A stretch of 64,000 nucleotides of DNA from NCBI RefSeq assembly GCF_014196505.1, contig NZ_JACIDW010000001.1:682001-746000 (forward strand), in the 5' to 3' direction. Positions 34,203 through 42,528 of the stretch are shown here, one piece after another. Made by a program: the position numbers and the translations under genes. Each line of letters opens with the position of its first letter. The stretch's first letter is position 1. The DNA comes from Rhizobium metallidurans (GTDB lineage: Bacteria; Pseudomonadota; Alphaproteobacteria; Rhizobiales; Rhizobiaceae). The notes below the pieces were generated by a model that was not told the DNA's origin, did not search any database, and saw only the letters and a program-made list of their open reading frames with translations.

Positions 34203-35387
34203 TCACTCCCCCGCCGCGCCGTTCAGGCGCTGATCGACCAGCGACAGCCAGTAGCGGACGCCGTGGACGATGGCGCCGTCGTTGAAATCGTAGGCCGGGT
34301 TGTGCAGATCGGCGCTGTCGCCGTTGCCGAGCCAGATCAGTGCGCCGGGACGCTTTTCCAGCATGTAGGAGAAGTCTTCCGAGCCCATCGTCGCGGGCCA
34401 GTCGGTATCGACCTTCTCGGCGCCGGCAACCGCGGCGGCGGCCTTGGCGGCGAGCTTCGTCTTTACCGGATCGTTGACGGTCACGGGATAACCGGGGCGC
34501 CAGTCGATCACGGCTTCGGAGCCGAAGGACTTCGCGGTGCTGGAGACGACCTCGCGGAACCGTTCCTCGACCATTTTGCGGGTCTCGGTGTTCATGGTGC
34601 GGATGGTGCCGCCGAGGCGGATCGCGGCCGGGATGACATTCAGCGCGCCGGCATTGCCGCCCTCGAGATAGGTGATCGACACGACCACGGGATCGAAGGG
34701 GTTGGTGAAGCGCGATGCGATCGCCTGCAACGCCACGATCATCTGGGCGCCGGCGACCACCGGGTCATGGGAGAGATGCGGATAGGCGGCGTGGCCGCCC
34801 TTGCCGTTGATCGTGATCACGAAGCGGTCGCCTCCAGCCATCATCGGGCCGCCGCGGATCGCGAAGGAACCGATATCGAGGCCCGGCTGGTTGTGCATGC
34901 CGTAGACCTCCTCGATGCCGAAGCGTTCGAGCACACCTTCCTCGATCATCACCCGCGCGCCGGCGCCGCCTTCCTCCGCCGGCTGGAAGATCAGCACCAC
35001 CTTGCCCGCGAAATCGCGGCTTTCGGCCAGCTGCTTGGCGGTCGCGAGCAGCATGGCGGTATGCCCGTCATGACCGCAGGCATGCATCATGTTCTCCACC
35101 TTCGAGGCATAGGGCAGGTTCGTCTGCTCGGCCATCGGCAGCGCATCCATGTCGGAGCGCAGCGCGATCGTGCGGCCCGGACCCCTGGTGCCGTTGATGA
35201 CGGCGACCACGCCGGTCTTGGCGATGCCGGTGACGACCTCGTCGCAGCCGAATTCCGTGAGTTTCTCCGTCACCAGCGCGGCCGTCTTCGGCAGGTCGAA
35301 CAGCAGTTCGGGATGCTGGTGGATCGTTCGGCGCCAGCCCTTGGCTTCATCGGCGAGCGCGTCGAGGGAGGGAACGGAAAAGGTCAT
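34203..35387 (-). CDS. M20 family amidohydrolase (hippurate hydrolase-like)
   Basis: A 394-residue M20D metallopeptidase related to HipO and indole-3-acetyl-amino-acid hydrolases. Metal and catalytic residues are seen in LRSDMDALP, MMHACGHDGHTAML and FQPAEEGGAGA, with the lid-domain HAAYPHLSHDPV and the late MGSEDFSYML. It cleaves an N-acyl amino acid of unknown identity. It converges with the cyclase gene (stops 12 bp apart) and is not in an obvious operon. Confidence 0.9.
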   Translation of the reverse strand: MTFSVPSLDALADEAKGWRRTIHQHPELLFDLPKTAALVTEKLTEFGCDEVVTGIAKTGVVAVINGTRGPGRTIALRSDMDALPMAEQTNLPYASKVENMMHACGHDGHTAMLLATAKQLAESRDFAGKVVLIFQPAEEGGAGARVMIEEGVLERFGIEEVYGMHNQPGLDIGSFAIRGGPMMAGGDRFVITINGKGGHAAYPHLSHDPVVAGAQMIVALQAIASRFTNPFDPVVVSITYLEGGNAGALNVIPAAIRLGGTIRTMNTETRKMVEERFREVVSSTAKSFGSEAVIDWRPGYPVTVNDPVKTKLAAKAAAAVAGAEKVDTDWPATMGSEDFSYMLEKRPGALIWLGNGDSADLHNPAYDFNDGAIVHGVRYWLSLVDQRLNGAAGE

Positions 35388-35555
35388 GCTTGCTCCAGGT
35401 CACTGTATAAATGCCGCCGCCGACGGGGCCGGAACATCCGGCATCGGCTGGCGTAGCATACGCAAAAATCGGTCATCAATCGCGCGAAGATATCCGCAAC
35501 CGTGCCGCTTTCAACCAACTTATCGGTGATAGCTCACAGCGTGATCAATATACCG

Positions 35556-36455
35556 TCAATCGAGCATGACCATATGCGCCGGCAGTTGCTCCTCGAAAAA
35601 TTTCGAGAAAGTCGCGATACGCGGCGGCAGGGCCTGATATGGCGGGTAATAAAGCGTCAGCCAAAGCTCCGGCGGCGCCCAGCCCGGCAAGACGTGAACC
35701 AGGCGGCCCGTGCGGATGTGCCCGGCGATGTGAAAGCCCGGAAGCATGGCGACGCCGAGGCCATCGGCGGCCATATCGGCTAGCACCTCGCCGTTGTTGG
35801 CGCTGAATGCGCGTCCGGCCGTGATCGAGATGCTCGATCCTCCGTCCGACAGCGCCCAGTGCTCCCGCCGGCTTTCGCCGCTGTAGGCCAGGCAATCGTC
35901 CGGCGTCAGTTCGTTGGGATGCTGCATCCGCGTGAACCGGCTGCCCGGCGCCGCCACCAGTATCCTCGGCACCGCCCGGATCTTGCGCCAGATGGTGAAC
36001 TTGTCCGAGGGAGCGGAGGAAATGCGAATCGCGAGATCGTAATCGTCGTCGATGATGTTCACGAGGCCGTCCGAGAGCGAAACCTCGAAGCTCATCTTCG
36101 GATAGAGGTCGCGGAAGCCCGACAGGATCGGCGTCAGTACCGTCTTGCCGAGCCAGGTCGGCGCGCTGATCCGCAACCGGCCCTGATCGGATTTGTGCGC
36201 GTTCCTGACGTCCTTGCGCGCGTTTTCCAATGCTTCGACAGCCGGCTGGATCTGCGCGGCGAAGACGGCGCCATCCGTCGTCAGCGATACCTGGCGCGTG
36301 GTGCGCACGAAGAGCTGGACGCCGAGATCGTCTTCGAGTGCCGCGATCGCGCGGGTGACGGCGGCGGGTGTCATGTCGAGCTCGCGGGCGACCTGAGCGA
36401 AGTTGCGCTTTTCGGCGGCAAGCAGGAAGGTTTTCAGAGCTTTATAGTCGTTCAT
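35556..36455 (-). CDS. LysR-family regulator of the dioxygenase/amidohydrolase cluster
   Basis: A 299-residue LysR regulator: N-terminal HTH (NFAQVARELDMTPAAVTRAIAALEDDLGVQLF) and effector domain (RISAPTWLGKTVLTPILSGF). It is divergent from the ring-cleaving dioxygenase gene at 36575 across 119 bp. A 13-bp element in that gap is repeated exactly before the MFS gene at 40882, so this regulator probably controls both ends of the cluster. The ligand is likely a quinone or phenolic compound by analogy with similar clusters; that is inference. Confidence 0.9.
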   Translation of the reverse strand: MNDYKALKTFLLAAEKRNFAQVARELDMTPAAVTRAIAALEDDLGVQLFVRTTRQVSLTTDGAVFAAQIQPAVEALENARKDVRNAHKSDQGRLRISAPTWLGKTVLTPILSGFRDLYPKMSFEVSLSDGLVNIIDDDYDLAIRISSAPSDKFTIWRKIRAVPRILVAAPGSRFTRMQHPNELTPDDCLAYSGESRREHWALSDGGSSISITAGRAFSANNGEVLADMAADGLGVAMLPGFHIAGHIRTGRLVHVLPGWAPPELWLTLYYPPYQALPPRIATFSKFFEEQLPAHMVMLD

Positions 36456-36490
36456 CTCAATTATTTCAAAAATCGCAATTCATTCGACAG

Positions 36491-36510
36491 GAATATTGCA
36501 ATTCCGCAAT
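36491..36510. promoter_or_regulatory. Candidate LysR-type operator before the dioxygenase gene
   Basis: GAATATTGCAATT (36491-36503) is identical to 40784-40796, and ATTGC-N6-GCAAT (36495-36510) gives two-fold symmetry. It lies 65-85 bp upstream of the dioxygenase start, in the divergent gap with the LysR gene. Confidence 0.6.
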
Positions 36511-36574
36511 GCAATCAACCCGGTTACATCTCTGGTCATCGAAACGGCAACGCCCACAGAGAAAGGCAACGGCC

Positions 36575-37507
36575 ATGATCAAGGATATCAAGGGACTGCA
36601 CCACGTCACTTCGATGGCGTCGGATGCCCGAGAGAACAACCGGTTCTTCACCAGCGCACTCGGCCTGCGTCGCGTCAAGAAGACCGTCAATTTCGACGAC
36701 CCGAGCGTCTACCACCTCTACTACGGCGATGAAAACGGCACGCCCGGCACGGTCATGACCTACTTTCCTTTCCCGCACATGATGACCGGCCGTCCCGGCG
36801 TCGGTGAAGTCAGCGAGACGCAGTTCTCCATCCCGAGGGGATCGCTGGCTTTCTGGAAGGACCGTTTGACGGCCCAGGGTGTTGTCGGTCTGAAGACCGA
36901 CACGGTGTTCGGCGCCAAGCGCCTGCGCTTTGCCGGCCCTGATGGCGACGGACTGGCGCTGATCGAAACCGCCGAAGATGCCCGCGCCCCATGGCTTGCC
37001 GAAGGCATCTCGGAAGACAACGCGATCCGCGGCTTTTCCGGTGCGCGCTTCGACCTGCACGACACCGCCGCGACATCGGAACTGCTGCAGTTCATGGGCT
37101 ATGAGCGCGCCGAGGTCGAAGGTGACGTCACGCGGTTCATCATTCCCGGTGGCAATGGTGCAGACACAATCGACATCGCGTCGCTGCAGAAAACGCCGTT
37201 TGCCCGCCAGGGCGCCGGCTCGGTCCACCACATCGCCTTTGCCGTCGAGAACCGCGAGAAGCAACTCGAGGTGCGCAAGGCCCTGATGGACACGGGTTAC
37301 CAGGTGACGCCGGTGATCGACCGCGACTACTTCTGGGCGATCTACTTCAGAACGCCGGGCGGGATCCTGTTCGAAATCGCAACCAACGAACCCGGGTTCG
37401 ACCGCGACGAAGATACTGCCCACCTGGGCGAGGCCCTGAAGCTGCCGAGCCGGTATGAAGCCTATCGCGGCCAGATCGAAGAGAACCTGGTCCCGCTGGC
37501 CGCATAA
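36575..37507 (+). CDS. Ring-cleaving dioxygenase, VOC superfamily (MhqO-like)
   Basis: A 310-residue protein made of two glyoxalase/VOC modules: module 1 from residue 1 (KGLHHVTSMASDARENNRFF, ending LALIETAED) and module 2 from about 225 (GSVHHIAFAVENREKQLE, GGILFEIATNEPGF). The metal ligands H in LHHVTS and VHHIAF and Glu in FEIAT fit ring-cleaving dioxygenases of the MhqA/MhqO type linked to hydroquinone handling. ATG 36575 is used; it begins at the conserved MIKDIKGLHHV. First gene of a cluster under the divergent LysR. Confidence 0.87.
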   Translation: MIKDIKGLHHVTSMASDARENNRFFTSALGLRRVKKTVNFDDPSVYHLYYGDENGTPGTVMTYFPFPHMMTGRPGVGEVSETQFSIPRGSLAFWKDRLTAQGVVGLKTDTVFGAKRLRFAGPDGDGLALIETAEDARAPWLAEGISEDNAIRGFSGARFDLHDTAATSELLQFMGYERAEVEGDVTRFIIPGGNGADTIDIASLQKTPFARQGAGSVHHIAFAVENREKQLEVRKALMDTGYQVTPVIDRDYFWAIYFRTPGGILFEIATNEPGFDRDEDTAHLGEALKLPSRYEAYRGQIEENLVPLAA

Positions 37508-37560
37508 CCCGCACGGCAAGCCGCCGCGCATCTCTAACGCCAATAATTTCCGCCTTCGAA

Positions 37561-37583
37561 CGGCTGCCTGAAACAGGCAGCCG
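37561..37583 (+). other. Strong hairpin between dioxygenase and hydrolase genes
   Basis: CGGCTGCCTG-AAA-CAGGCAGCCG is a perfect 10-bp stem with a 3-nt loop, about 55 bp after the dioxygenase stop. It has no T-run and may act as partial terminator or message-stabilising element. Confidence 0.5.
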
Positions 37584-37649
37584 ACCGCCGGAGGCATCCC
37601 AATCCTTAACCGCCATGCCGGCGATCAAAAACGTAAATGGAGAAATCAA

Positions 37650-38339
37650 ATGTCCAAGCTCGAAGTCCTGACCCCCGCAAACAGCCAGCTTATCTTCATC
37701 GACCAGCAGCCGCAGATGGCGTTCGGCGTGCAGTCGATCGATCGCCAGACGCTGAAGAACAACGTCGTCGGTCTCGCCAAGGCGGCCAGGATCTTCGACA
37801 TCCCGACCACGATCACGACGGTCGAGACGGAAAGCTTCTCCGGCAATACCTTCCCGGAATTGCTCGGCGTCTTCCCCGAAAACGACATTCTGGAGCGCAC
37901 ATCCATGAATTCCTGGGACGACCAGAACGTTCGCGACGCCCTTGCCAGGAACGCCGCAAGCGGTCGCAAGAAGATCGTCGTGTCCGGTCTCTGGACGGAA
38001 GTGTGCAACACCACCTTCGCACTGTCGGCCCTCCATGACGTCCCTGACTACGAGATCTACATGGTTGCCGACGCCTCCGGCGGCACCTCGGTCGACGCCC
38101 ATAAATATGCGATGGACCGCATGGTGCAGGCCGGCGTCATCCCCGTGACCTGGCAGCAGGTCCTGCTCGAATGGCAGCGCGACTGGGCCCGCAAGGAAAC
38201 CTACAACGCGGTCACCGCGCTGGTGAAGGAACATTCCGGCGCCTACGGAATGGGCATCGACTATGCGGTCACGCATGTCCATGGCGGCGACGAGCGGGTC
38301 GGCCACGGCAAGCGCATCGGCCCCAACCCAGCCAGATAA
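37650..38339 (+). CDS. Isochorismatase-family cysteine hydrolase (YcaC-like)
   Basis: A 229-residue hydrolase of the isochorismatase/nicotinamidase fold. The catalytic Asp lies in LIFIDQQPQMAFG and the nucleophilic Cys in SGLWTEVCNTTFAL. YcaC-like proteins form octamers and have no firm substrate; amide or ester hydrolysis is expected. The C-terminal extension (residues about 185-229, WARKETYNAVTALVKEH and a His/Gly-rich end) is longer than in nicotinamidases. In the LysR-controlled cluster it may act after ring cleavage. Confidence 0.87.
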   Translation: MSKLEVLTPANSQLIFIDQQPQMAFGVQSIDRQTLKNNVVGLAKAARIFDIPTTITTVETESFSGNTFPELLGVFPENDILERTSMNSWDDQNVRDALARNAASGRKKIVVSGLWTEVCNTTFALSALHDVPDYEIYMVADASGGTSVDAHKYAMDRMVQAGVIPVTWQQVLLEWQRDWARKETYNAVTALVKEHSGAYGMGIDYAVTHVHGGDERVGHGKRIGPNPAR

Positions 38340-38350
38340 TCAGCATCATC

Positions 38351-38397
38351 GCCGCTTCCGCCGGATCGAGTGTCCAAAAGCGGAAGCGGCTTTCATT
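38351..38397 (+). terminator. Rho-independent terminator after the hydrolase gene
   Basis: GCCGCTTCCGC (38351-38361) pairs perfectly with GCGGAAGCGGC (38380-38390), followed by TTTCATT. It lies 12 bp after the stop at 38339; the XapX gene then needs readthrough or its own promoter. Confidence 0.65.
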
Positions 38398-38418
38398 GAT
38401 CGATCGAGGAATGCCCCC

Positions 38419-38706
38419 ATGAAACTCTATCTACTGTCCATCGGCGCCGGTCTTCTGGTCGGTATTGTCTACAGCCTGCTCAATGTGCGCTCTCCCGCGC
38501 CGCCGGTCGTGGCCCTTGTCGGGCTGCTTGGCATTCTGCTCGGCGAACAGCTCATTCCCTTCGCGAAGACACTGATCGCCAGGGAGCCGGCGGCGATGTC
38601 GTGGATCAACCAGATCAAGCCTCACATGTTCGGGCACATGCCGAAGGGCGAGGGCCGAACTGACGTCGCTGCGTCTCGCCAGGATCAGTCCGCATCTGAT
38701 AGCTGA
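38419..38706 (+). CDS. XapX domain membrane protein
   Basis: A 95-residue protein. The first 50 residues carry two hydrophobic segments (LYLLSIGAGLLVGIVYSLLNV and PPVVALVGLLGILLGEQLIP) with the short XapX motif; the tail is polar (INQIKPHMFGHMPKGEG). XapX proteins (DUF1427) are small membrane proteins often found beside isochorismatase-like and amidohydrolase genes; function unknown. ATG 38419 follows GAGGAATG. Confidence 0.8.
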   Translation: MKLYLLSIGAGLLVGIVYSLLNVRSPAPPVVALVGLLGILLGEQLIPFAKTLIAREPAAMSWINQIKPHMFGHMPKGEGRTDVAASRQDQSASDS

Positions 38707-38796
38707 GACCGCAAGGGGAGATTCGCCTGCAGTGGGCGCTTGCCGCAACGCAAAGCATTGAAATCAATCTTAATAATGAAGCCAGGAGCATATCCC

Positions 38797-40674
38797 ATGT
38801 TCGCCGACCTCATCCTCCACCATGGTCTAATCACCACGCTCGACCGCACCAATCCGACCGCCAGCGCCGTCGCCATCAAGGACGGGACCTTTCTCGATGT
38901 CGGTACCGATGCCGAGATCATGGCGCTCGCCGGCCCGGATACCAAGATCGTCGATCTCAAGGGCAAGCGCGTCCTGCCCGGCCTGATCGACAACCATACC
39001 CACGTCGTGCGCGGCGGGCTGAACTACAACATGGAACTGCGCTGGGATGGCGTGCGTTCGCTGGCCGATGCCATGGACATGCTGAAGCGCCAGGTGGCGA
39101 TCACGCCGGCCCCGCAATGGGTTCGCGTCGTCGGCGGCTTCACCGAACACCAGTTCGCCGAAAAGCGCCTGCCGACAATCGAGGAAATCAATGCGGTCGC
39201 GCCCGATACGCCGGTGTTTCTGCTGCATCTCTACGACCGCGCGCTCTTGAACGGTGCTGCGCTCCGCGCCGTCGGCTACACCCGCGATACGCCCAACCCG
39301 CCCGGCGGCGAGATCACCCGCGATGCCAACGGCAACCCGACCGGCATGCTTCTTGCCAAGCCGAACGCCGGCATTCTTTACTCGACGCTCGCCAAGGGCC
39401 CGAAGCTGCCCTTCGACTACCAGGTCAATTCGACCCGACACTTCATGCGCGAACTGAACCGGCTGGGCGTTACCGGCGTGATCGATGCCGGCGGTGGCAA
39501 CCAGAATTATCCGGATGACTACGAGGTCATCCAGAGGCTCTCCGACGAAAACCAGCTCACCGTTCGTCTCGCCTATAACCTCTTCACGCAGAAGCCGAAG
39601 GCAGAGAAAGAGGATTTCCTCAACTGGACGTCCTCGGTCAAATACAAGCAGGGCAACGACTACTTCCGCCACAACGGCGCCGGCGAGATGCTGGTCTTCT
39701 CCGCCGCCGACTTCGAGGATTTCCGCCAGCCGCGCCCGGAAATGGCACCGGAGATGGAAGGCGAGCTCGAGGAGGTCGTGCGCGTTCTCGCCGAAAACCG
39801 CTGGCCCTGGCGCATGCACGCCACCTATGACGAAACGATCTCCCGTGCGCTCGACGTATTCGAGAAGGTCGACAAGGACATTCCGCTGGCCGGTCTCAAC
39901 TGGTTCTTCGACCATGCCGAGACCATTTCCGAGCGCTCGATCGACCGTATCGCGGCGCTTGGCGGCGGCATCGCCACGCAGCACCGCATGGCCTATCAGG
40001 GCGAATATTTCGTCGAGCGCTATGGCCACGGCGTCGCCGAAGCCACGCCGCCGATCAAGCGCATGATCGAGAAGGGCGTCAATGTTTCGGCCGGCACCGA
40101 CGCCACCCGCGTCGCCTCCTATAATCCTTGGGTGTCGCTCTCCTGGATGGTGACGGGCAAGACGGTCGGCGGCATGCAGCTCTATCCGCGCGCCAATTGC
40201 CTCGACCGCGAGACCGCGCTGCGCATGTGGACGGAAAAGGTCACCTGGTTCTCCAACGAAGAGGGGAAGAAGGGCCGCATCGAGAAGGGCCAGTTCGCCG
40301 ACCTCGTGGTGCCGAGCAAGGACTTCTTTGCCTGCGCCGAGGACGAGATCTCCTTCCTGACGTCGGAGCTGACCATGGTCGGCGGCAAGATCGTCTATGG
40401 CGCCGGCGACTTCAAGGCGCTCGACGAAAGCAACATCCCGCCAGCCATGCCGGACTGGTCTCCGGTGCGCAAATTCGGCGGTTACGCCGCCTGGGGCGAG
40501 CCCGATGGCGCCGGCGCCCGCTCGCTGCGCCGAACCGCCATTTCCACCTGCGGCTGCGCCAGCGACTGCGGCGTCCACGGCCACGACCATGCCGGCGCGT
40601 GGACATCCAGGCTGCCGACAGCGGATCTCAAGGGCTTCTTCGGCGCGCTCGGATGCTCCTGCTGGGCTGTTTGA
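38797..40674 (+). CDS. YtcJ-like metal-dependent amidohydrolase with Cys-rich tail
   Basis: A 625-residue amidohydrolase-superfamily enzyme. The N-terminal strand domain (FADLILHHGLITTLDRTNP) leads to the first metal motif LIDNHTHVVRGG; later His residues (RMHATYDETIS, WFFDHAETIS) and Asp in SAGTDATRVAS complete the site, and the C-terminal strand returns at GQFADLVVPSKD. YtcJ-type enzymes hydrolyse amides or related bonds of uncertain substrates. The tail is Cys/His-rich (STCGCASDCGVHGHDHAG and LGCSCWAV), suggesting another metal site. ATG 38797 follows CCAGGAG. Confidence 0.87.
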   Translation: MFADLILHHGLITTLDRTNPTASAVAIKDGTFLDVGTDAEIMALAGPDTKIVDLKGKRVLPGLIDNHTHVVRGGLNYNMELRWDGVRSLADAMDMLKRQVAITPAPQWVRVVGGFTEHQFAEKRLPTIEEINAVAPDTPVFLLHLYDRALLNGAALRAVGYTRDTPNPPGGEITRDANGNPTGMLLAKPNAGILYSTLAKGPKLPFDYQVNSTRHFMRELNRLGVTGVIDAGGGNQNYPDDYEVIQRLSDENQLTVRLAYNLFTQKPKAEKEDFLNWTSSVKYKQGNDYFRHNGAGEMLVFSAADFEDFRQPRPEMAPEMEGELEEVVRVLAENRWPWRMHATYDETISRALDVFEKVDKDIPLAGLNWFFDHAETISERSIDRIAALGGGIATQHRMAYQGEYFVERYGHGVAEATPPIKRMIEKGVNVSAGTDATRVASYNPWVSLSWMVTGKTVGGMQLYPRANCLDRETALRMWTEKVTWFSNEEGKKGRIEKGQFADLVVPSKDFFACAEDEISFLTSELTMVGGKIVYGAGDFKALDESNIPPAMPDWSPVRKFGGYAAWGEPDGAGARSLRRTAISTCGCASDCGVHGHDHAGAWTSRLPTADLKGFFGALGCSCWAV

Positions 40675-40719
40675 TACTGGCGCGATAACCGAACGACGCA
40701 TCGTACCGGGCATCGGGTA

Positions 40720-40750
40720 TTGGGCAGCGTGGAGCCGCTGCCCAAGCATT
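40720..40750 (+). terminator. Stem-loop terminator after the amidohydrolase gene
   Basis: TTGGGCAGCG (40720-40729) and CGCTGCCCAA (40736-40745) form a perfect 10-bp stem with a 6-nt loop, followed by GCATTTTC. It separates the amidohydrolase gene from the MFS gene, which therefore needs its own promoter. Confidence 0.65.
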
Positions 40751-40777
40751 TTCAAACAGCAAAAGCCCCCGGCTCAT

Positions 40778-40796
40778 AATTGCGAATATTGCAATT
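40778..40796. promoter_or_regulatory. Candidate LysR-type operator before the MFS gene
   Basis: AATTGC-GAATATT-GCAATT is a 19-bp palindrome whose last 13 bases are identical to 36491-36503 before the dioxygenase gene. It lies 86 bp upstream of the MFS start. Confidence 0.6.
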
Positions 40797-40881
40797 AAAT
40801 CGAAACTATTGGTGCAATTGTTGGTGGCAGTGGTTCTCGCCAATATGGCTACATCTTCGATGTCAGCAAGGGATCTGAAAT

Positions 40882-42480
40882 ATGAGCACCGCAAAATCCT
40901 CAGGGGGCAGTTTCGCTCCACTCGCGCAACCCGTCTTCGCCGTTCTCTGGGCGGCCACCGTTCTCGGCAATACCGGCAGCTTCATGCGCGATGTCGCCAG
41001 CTCCTGGCTGATGACCGATCTCTCGGCCTCGTCGGCCGCGGTCGCCATGGTCCAGGCGGCGGGCACGCTGCCGATCTTCCTTCTTGCCATTCCGGCGGGC
41101 GTTCTGACCGACATTCTCGACCGCCGCAAATTCCTGATCGCCGTCCAGCTGCTGCTTGCCTCCGTCAGCATCAGCCTGATGCTTCTTGCCCAGACGGGCA
41201 TGCTTTCCGTCAGCGCCCTCATCGGTCTCACCTTCCTCGGCGGCATCGGCGCGGCGCTCATGGGGCCGACATGGCAGGCGATCGTGCCCGAGCTCGTCAA
41301 GCGCGAGGACGTCAAGAGCGCGGTGGCGCTGAATTCGCTCGGCATCAACATCGCCCGTTCGATCGGCCCTGCGGCCGGCGGCATTCTGCTTGCCGCGTTC
41401 GGCGCGGGTCTCACCTATGGCGCCGACGTTGCGAGCTATATCATCGTTATCGCCGCGCTGGTCTGGTGGCCGCGCGCCAGAAACGCGAACGATGTCCTGC
41501 AGGAAAATTTCCTCGGCGCCTTCCGGGCCGGCCTTCGCTACACCCGCGCCAGCCGCCCGCTGCATGTCGTCCTGCTGCGTGCGGCCATCTTCTTCGCCTT
41601 CGCCAGCGCCGTCTGGGCCTTGCTGCCGCTCGTCGCCCGCCAGCTTCTCGGCGGTGATGCAAGCTTCTACGGGATTCTGCTTGGCGCCGTCGGCGCCGGT
41701 GCGATCGGCGGAGCGCTGGTCATGCCGAAGCTGCGTCAGCGTCTGAGCGCCGACGGGCTTCTGCTTGGCGCGGCTATCACCACCGCTGTCGTCATGGCCG
41801 TCCTGTCGCTCGCTCCGCCGAAGGCGGTTGCGATCGTCGCTCTCCTTTTCCTCGGCAGCGCATGGATCACCGCTCTGACGACGCTCAATGGCGCGGCGCA
41901 GGCTGTCCTTCCGAACTGGGTGCGTGGTCGCGGTCTTGCCGTCTACCTCACCGTTTTCAACGGCGCGATGACAGCGGGCAGCCTCGGCTGGGGCGCCGTT
42001 GGCGAAGCGGTCGGTGTCCCTTATGCCCTGTTGATCGGCGCGGTCGGTCTGCTCGTCGCGGGTCTCATCATGCACCGCGTGAAGCTGCCTGCCGGCGATG
42101 CCGATCTGGTGCCGTCGAGCCACTGGCCGGAGCCGCTTGTCGCCGAACCCGTCGCCCATGATCGTGGGCCGGTGCTGATCCTGATCGAATACAATGTCGA
42201 GAAGCACGACCGTTCGGCCTTCCTTCGCGCCCTGAACGACATGTCGCAGGAACGCCGCCGGGATGGCGCCTATGGCTGGGGTGTCACGGAAGACTCCGCT
42301 GATCCGCGAAAGATCGTCGAATGGTTCATGGTGGAATCCTGGGCGGAGCATCTCAGGCAGCATAAGCGGGTGTCGAACGCCGACGCCGACCTGCAGAGCA
42401 AGGTGCTTGGCTATCATGCCGGCCCGGAAACGCCTGTCGTCCGCCACTTCCTGACGATCAATCGCCCCGGCAAAGCCTGA
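40882..42480 (+). CDS. MFS exporter (MFS_3 / EntS-like) with C-terminal extension
   Basis: A 532-residue protein. Residues 1-410 are a 12-helix major facilitator with the loop motif LTDILDRRKFL and GAALMGPTWQAIVPELVKRED, typical of the MFS_3 group with the enterobactin exporter EntS. Residues about 425-532 are a soluble domain (VLILIEYNVEKHDRSAFLRALNDMS, WFMVESWAEHLRQHKRVSNAD) resembling antibiotic-biosynthesis-monooxygenase-like folds, as seen in other MFS_3 proteins. Likely exports a small aromatic or metabolite; the shared upstream element ties it to the LysR cluster. Confidence 0.88.
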   Translation: MSTAKSSGGSFAPLAQPVFAVLWAATVLGNTGSFMRDVASSWLMTDLSASSAAVAMVQAAGTLPIFLLAIPAGVLTDILDRRKFLIAVQLLLASVSISLMLLAQTGMLSVSALIGLTFLGGIGAALMGPTWQAIVPELVKREDVKSAVALNSLGINIARSIGPAAGGILLAAFGAGLTYGADVASYIIVIAALVWWPRARNANDVLQENFLGAFRAGLRYTRASRPLHVVLLRAAIFFAFASAVWALLPLVARQLLGGDASFYGILLGAVGAGAIGGALVMPKLRQRLSADGLLLGAAITTAVVMAVLSLAPPKAVAIVALLFLGSAWITALTTLNGAAQAVLPNWVRGRGLAVYLTVFNGAMTAGSLGWGAVGEAVGVPYALLIGAVGLLVAGLIMHRVKLPAGDADLVPSSHWPEPLVAEPVAHDRGPVLILIEYNVEKHDRSAFLRALNDMSQERRRDGAYGWGVTEDSADPRKIVEWFMVESWAEHLRQHKRVSNADADLQSKVLGYHAGPETPVVRHFLTINRPGKA

Positions 42481-42496
42481 CAGCAAGAAGAGAAGA

Positions 42497-42521
42497 CAAG
42501 GGGACCACTTCGGTCCCCTTG
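42497..42521. terminator. Bidirectional stem-loop between convergent genes
   Basis: CAAGGGGACC (42497-42506) and GGTCCCCTTG (42512-42521) form a perfect 10-bp stem with a 5-nt loop, between the MFS stop (42480) and the LysR stop (42529). Confidence 0.65.
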
Positions 42522-42528
42522 CTCGTCA

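Noticed and set aside
35431..35455. GGAAC-N16-CGTA on the + strand resembling a stress promoter
   Set aside because: No + strand gene follows for over a kilobase and the -10 is imperfect.
38827..40755. A 642-codon open frame on the - strand
   Set aside because: Antisense to the YtcJ amidohydrolase, which carries the metal motifs.
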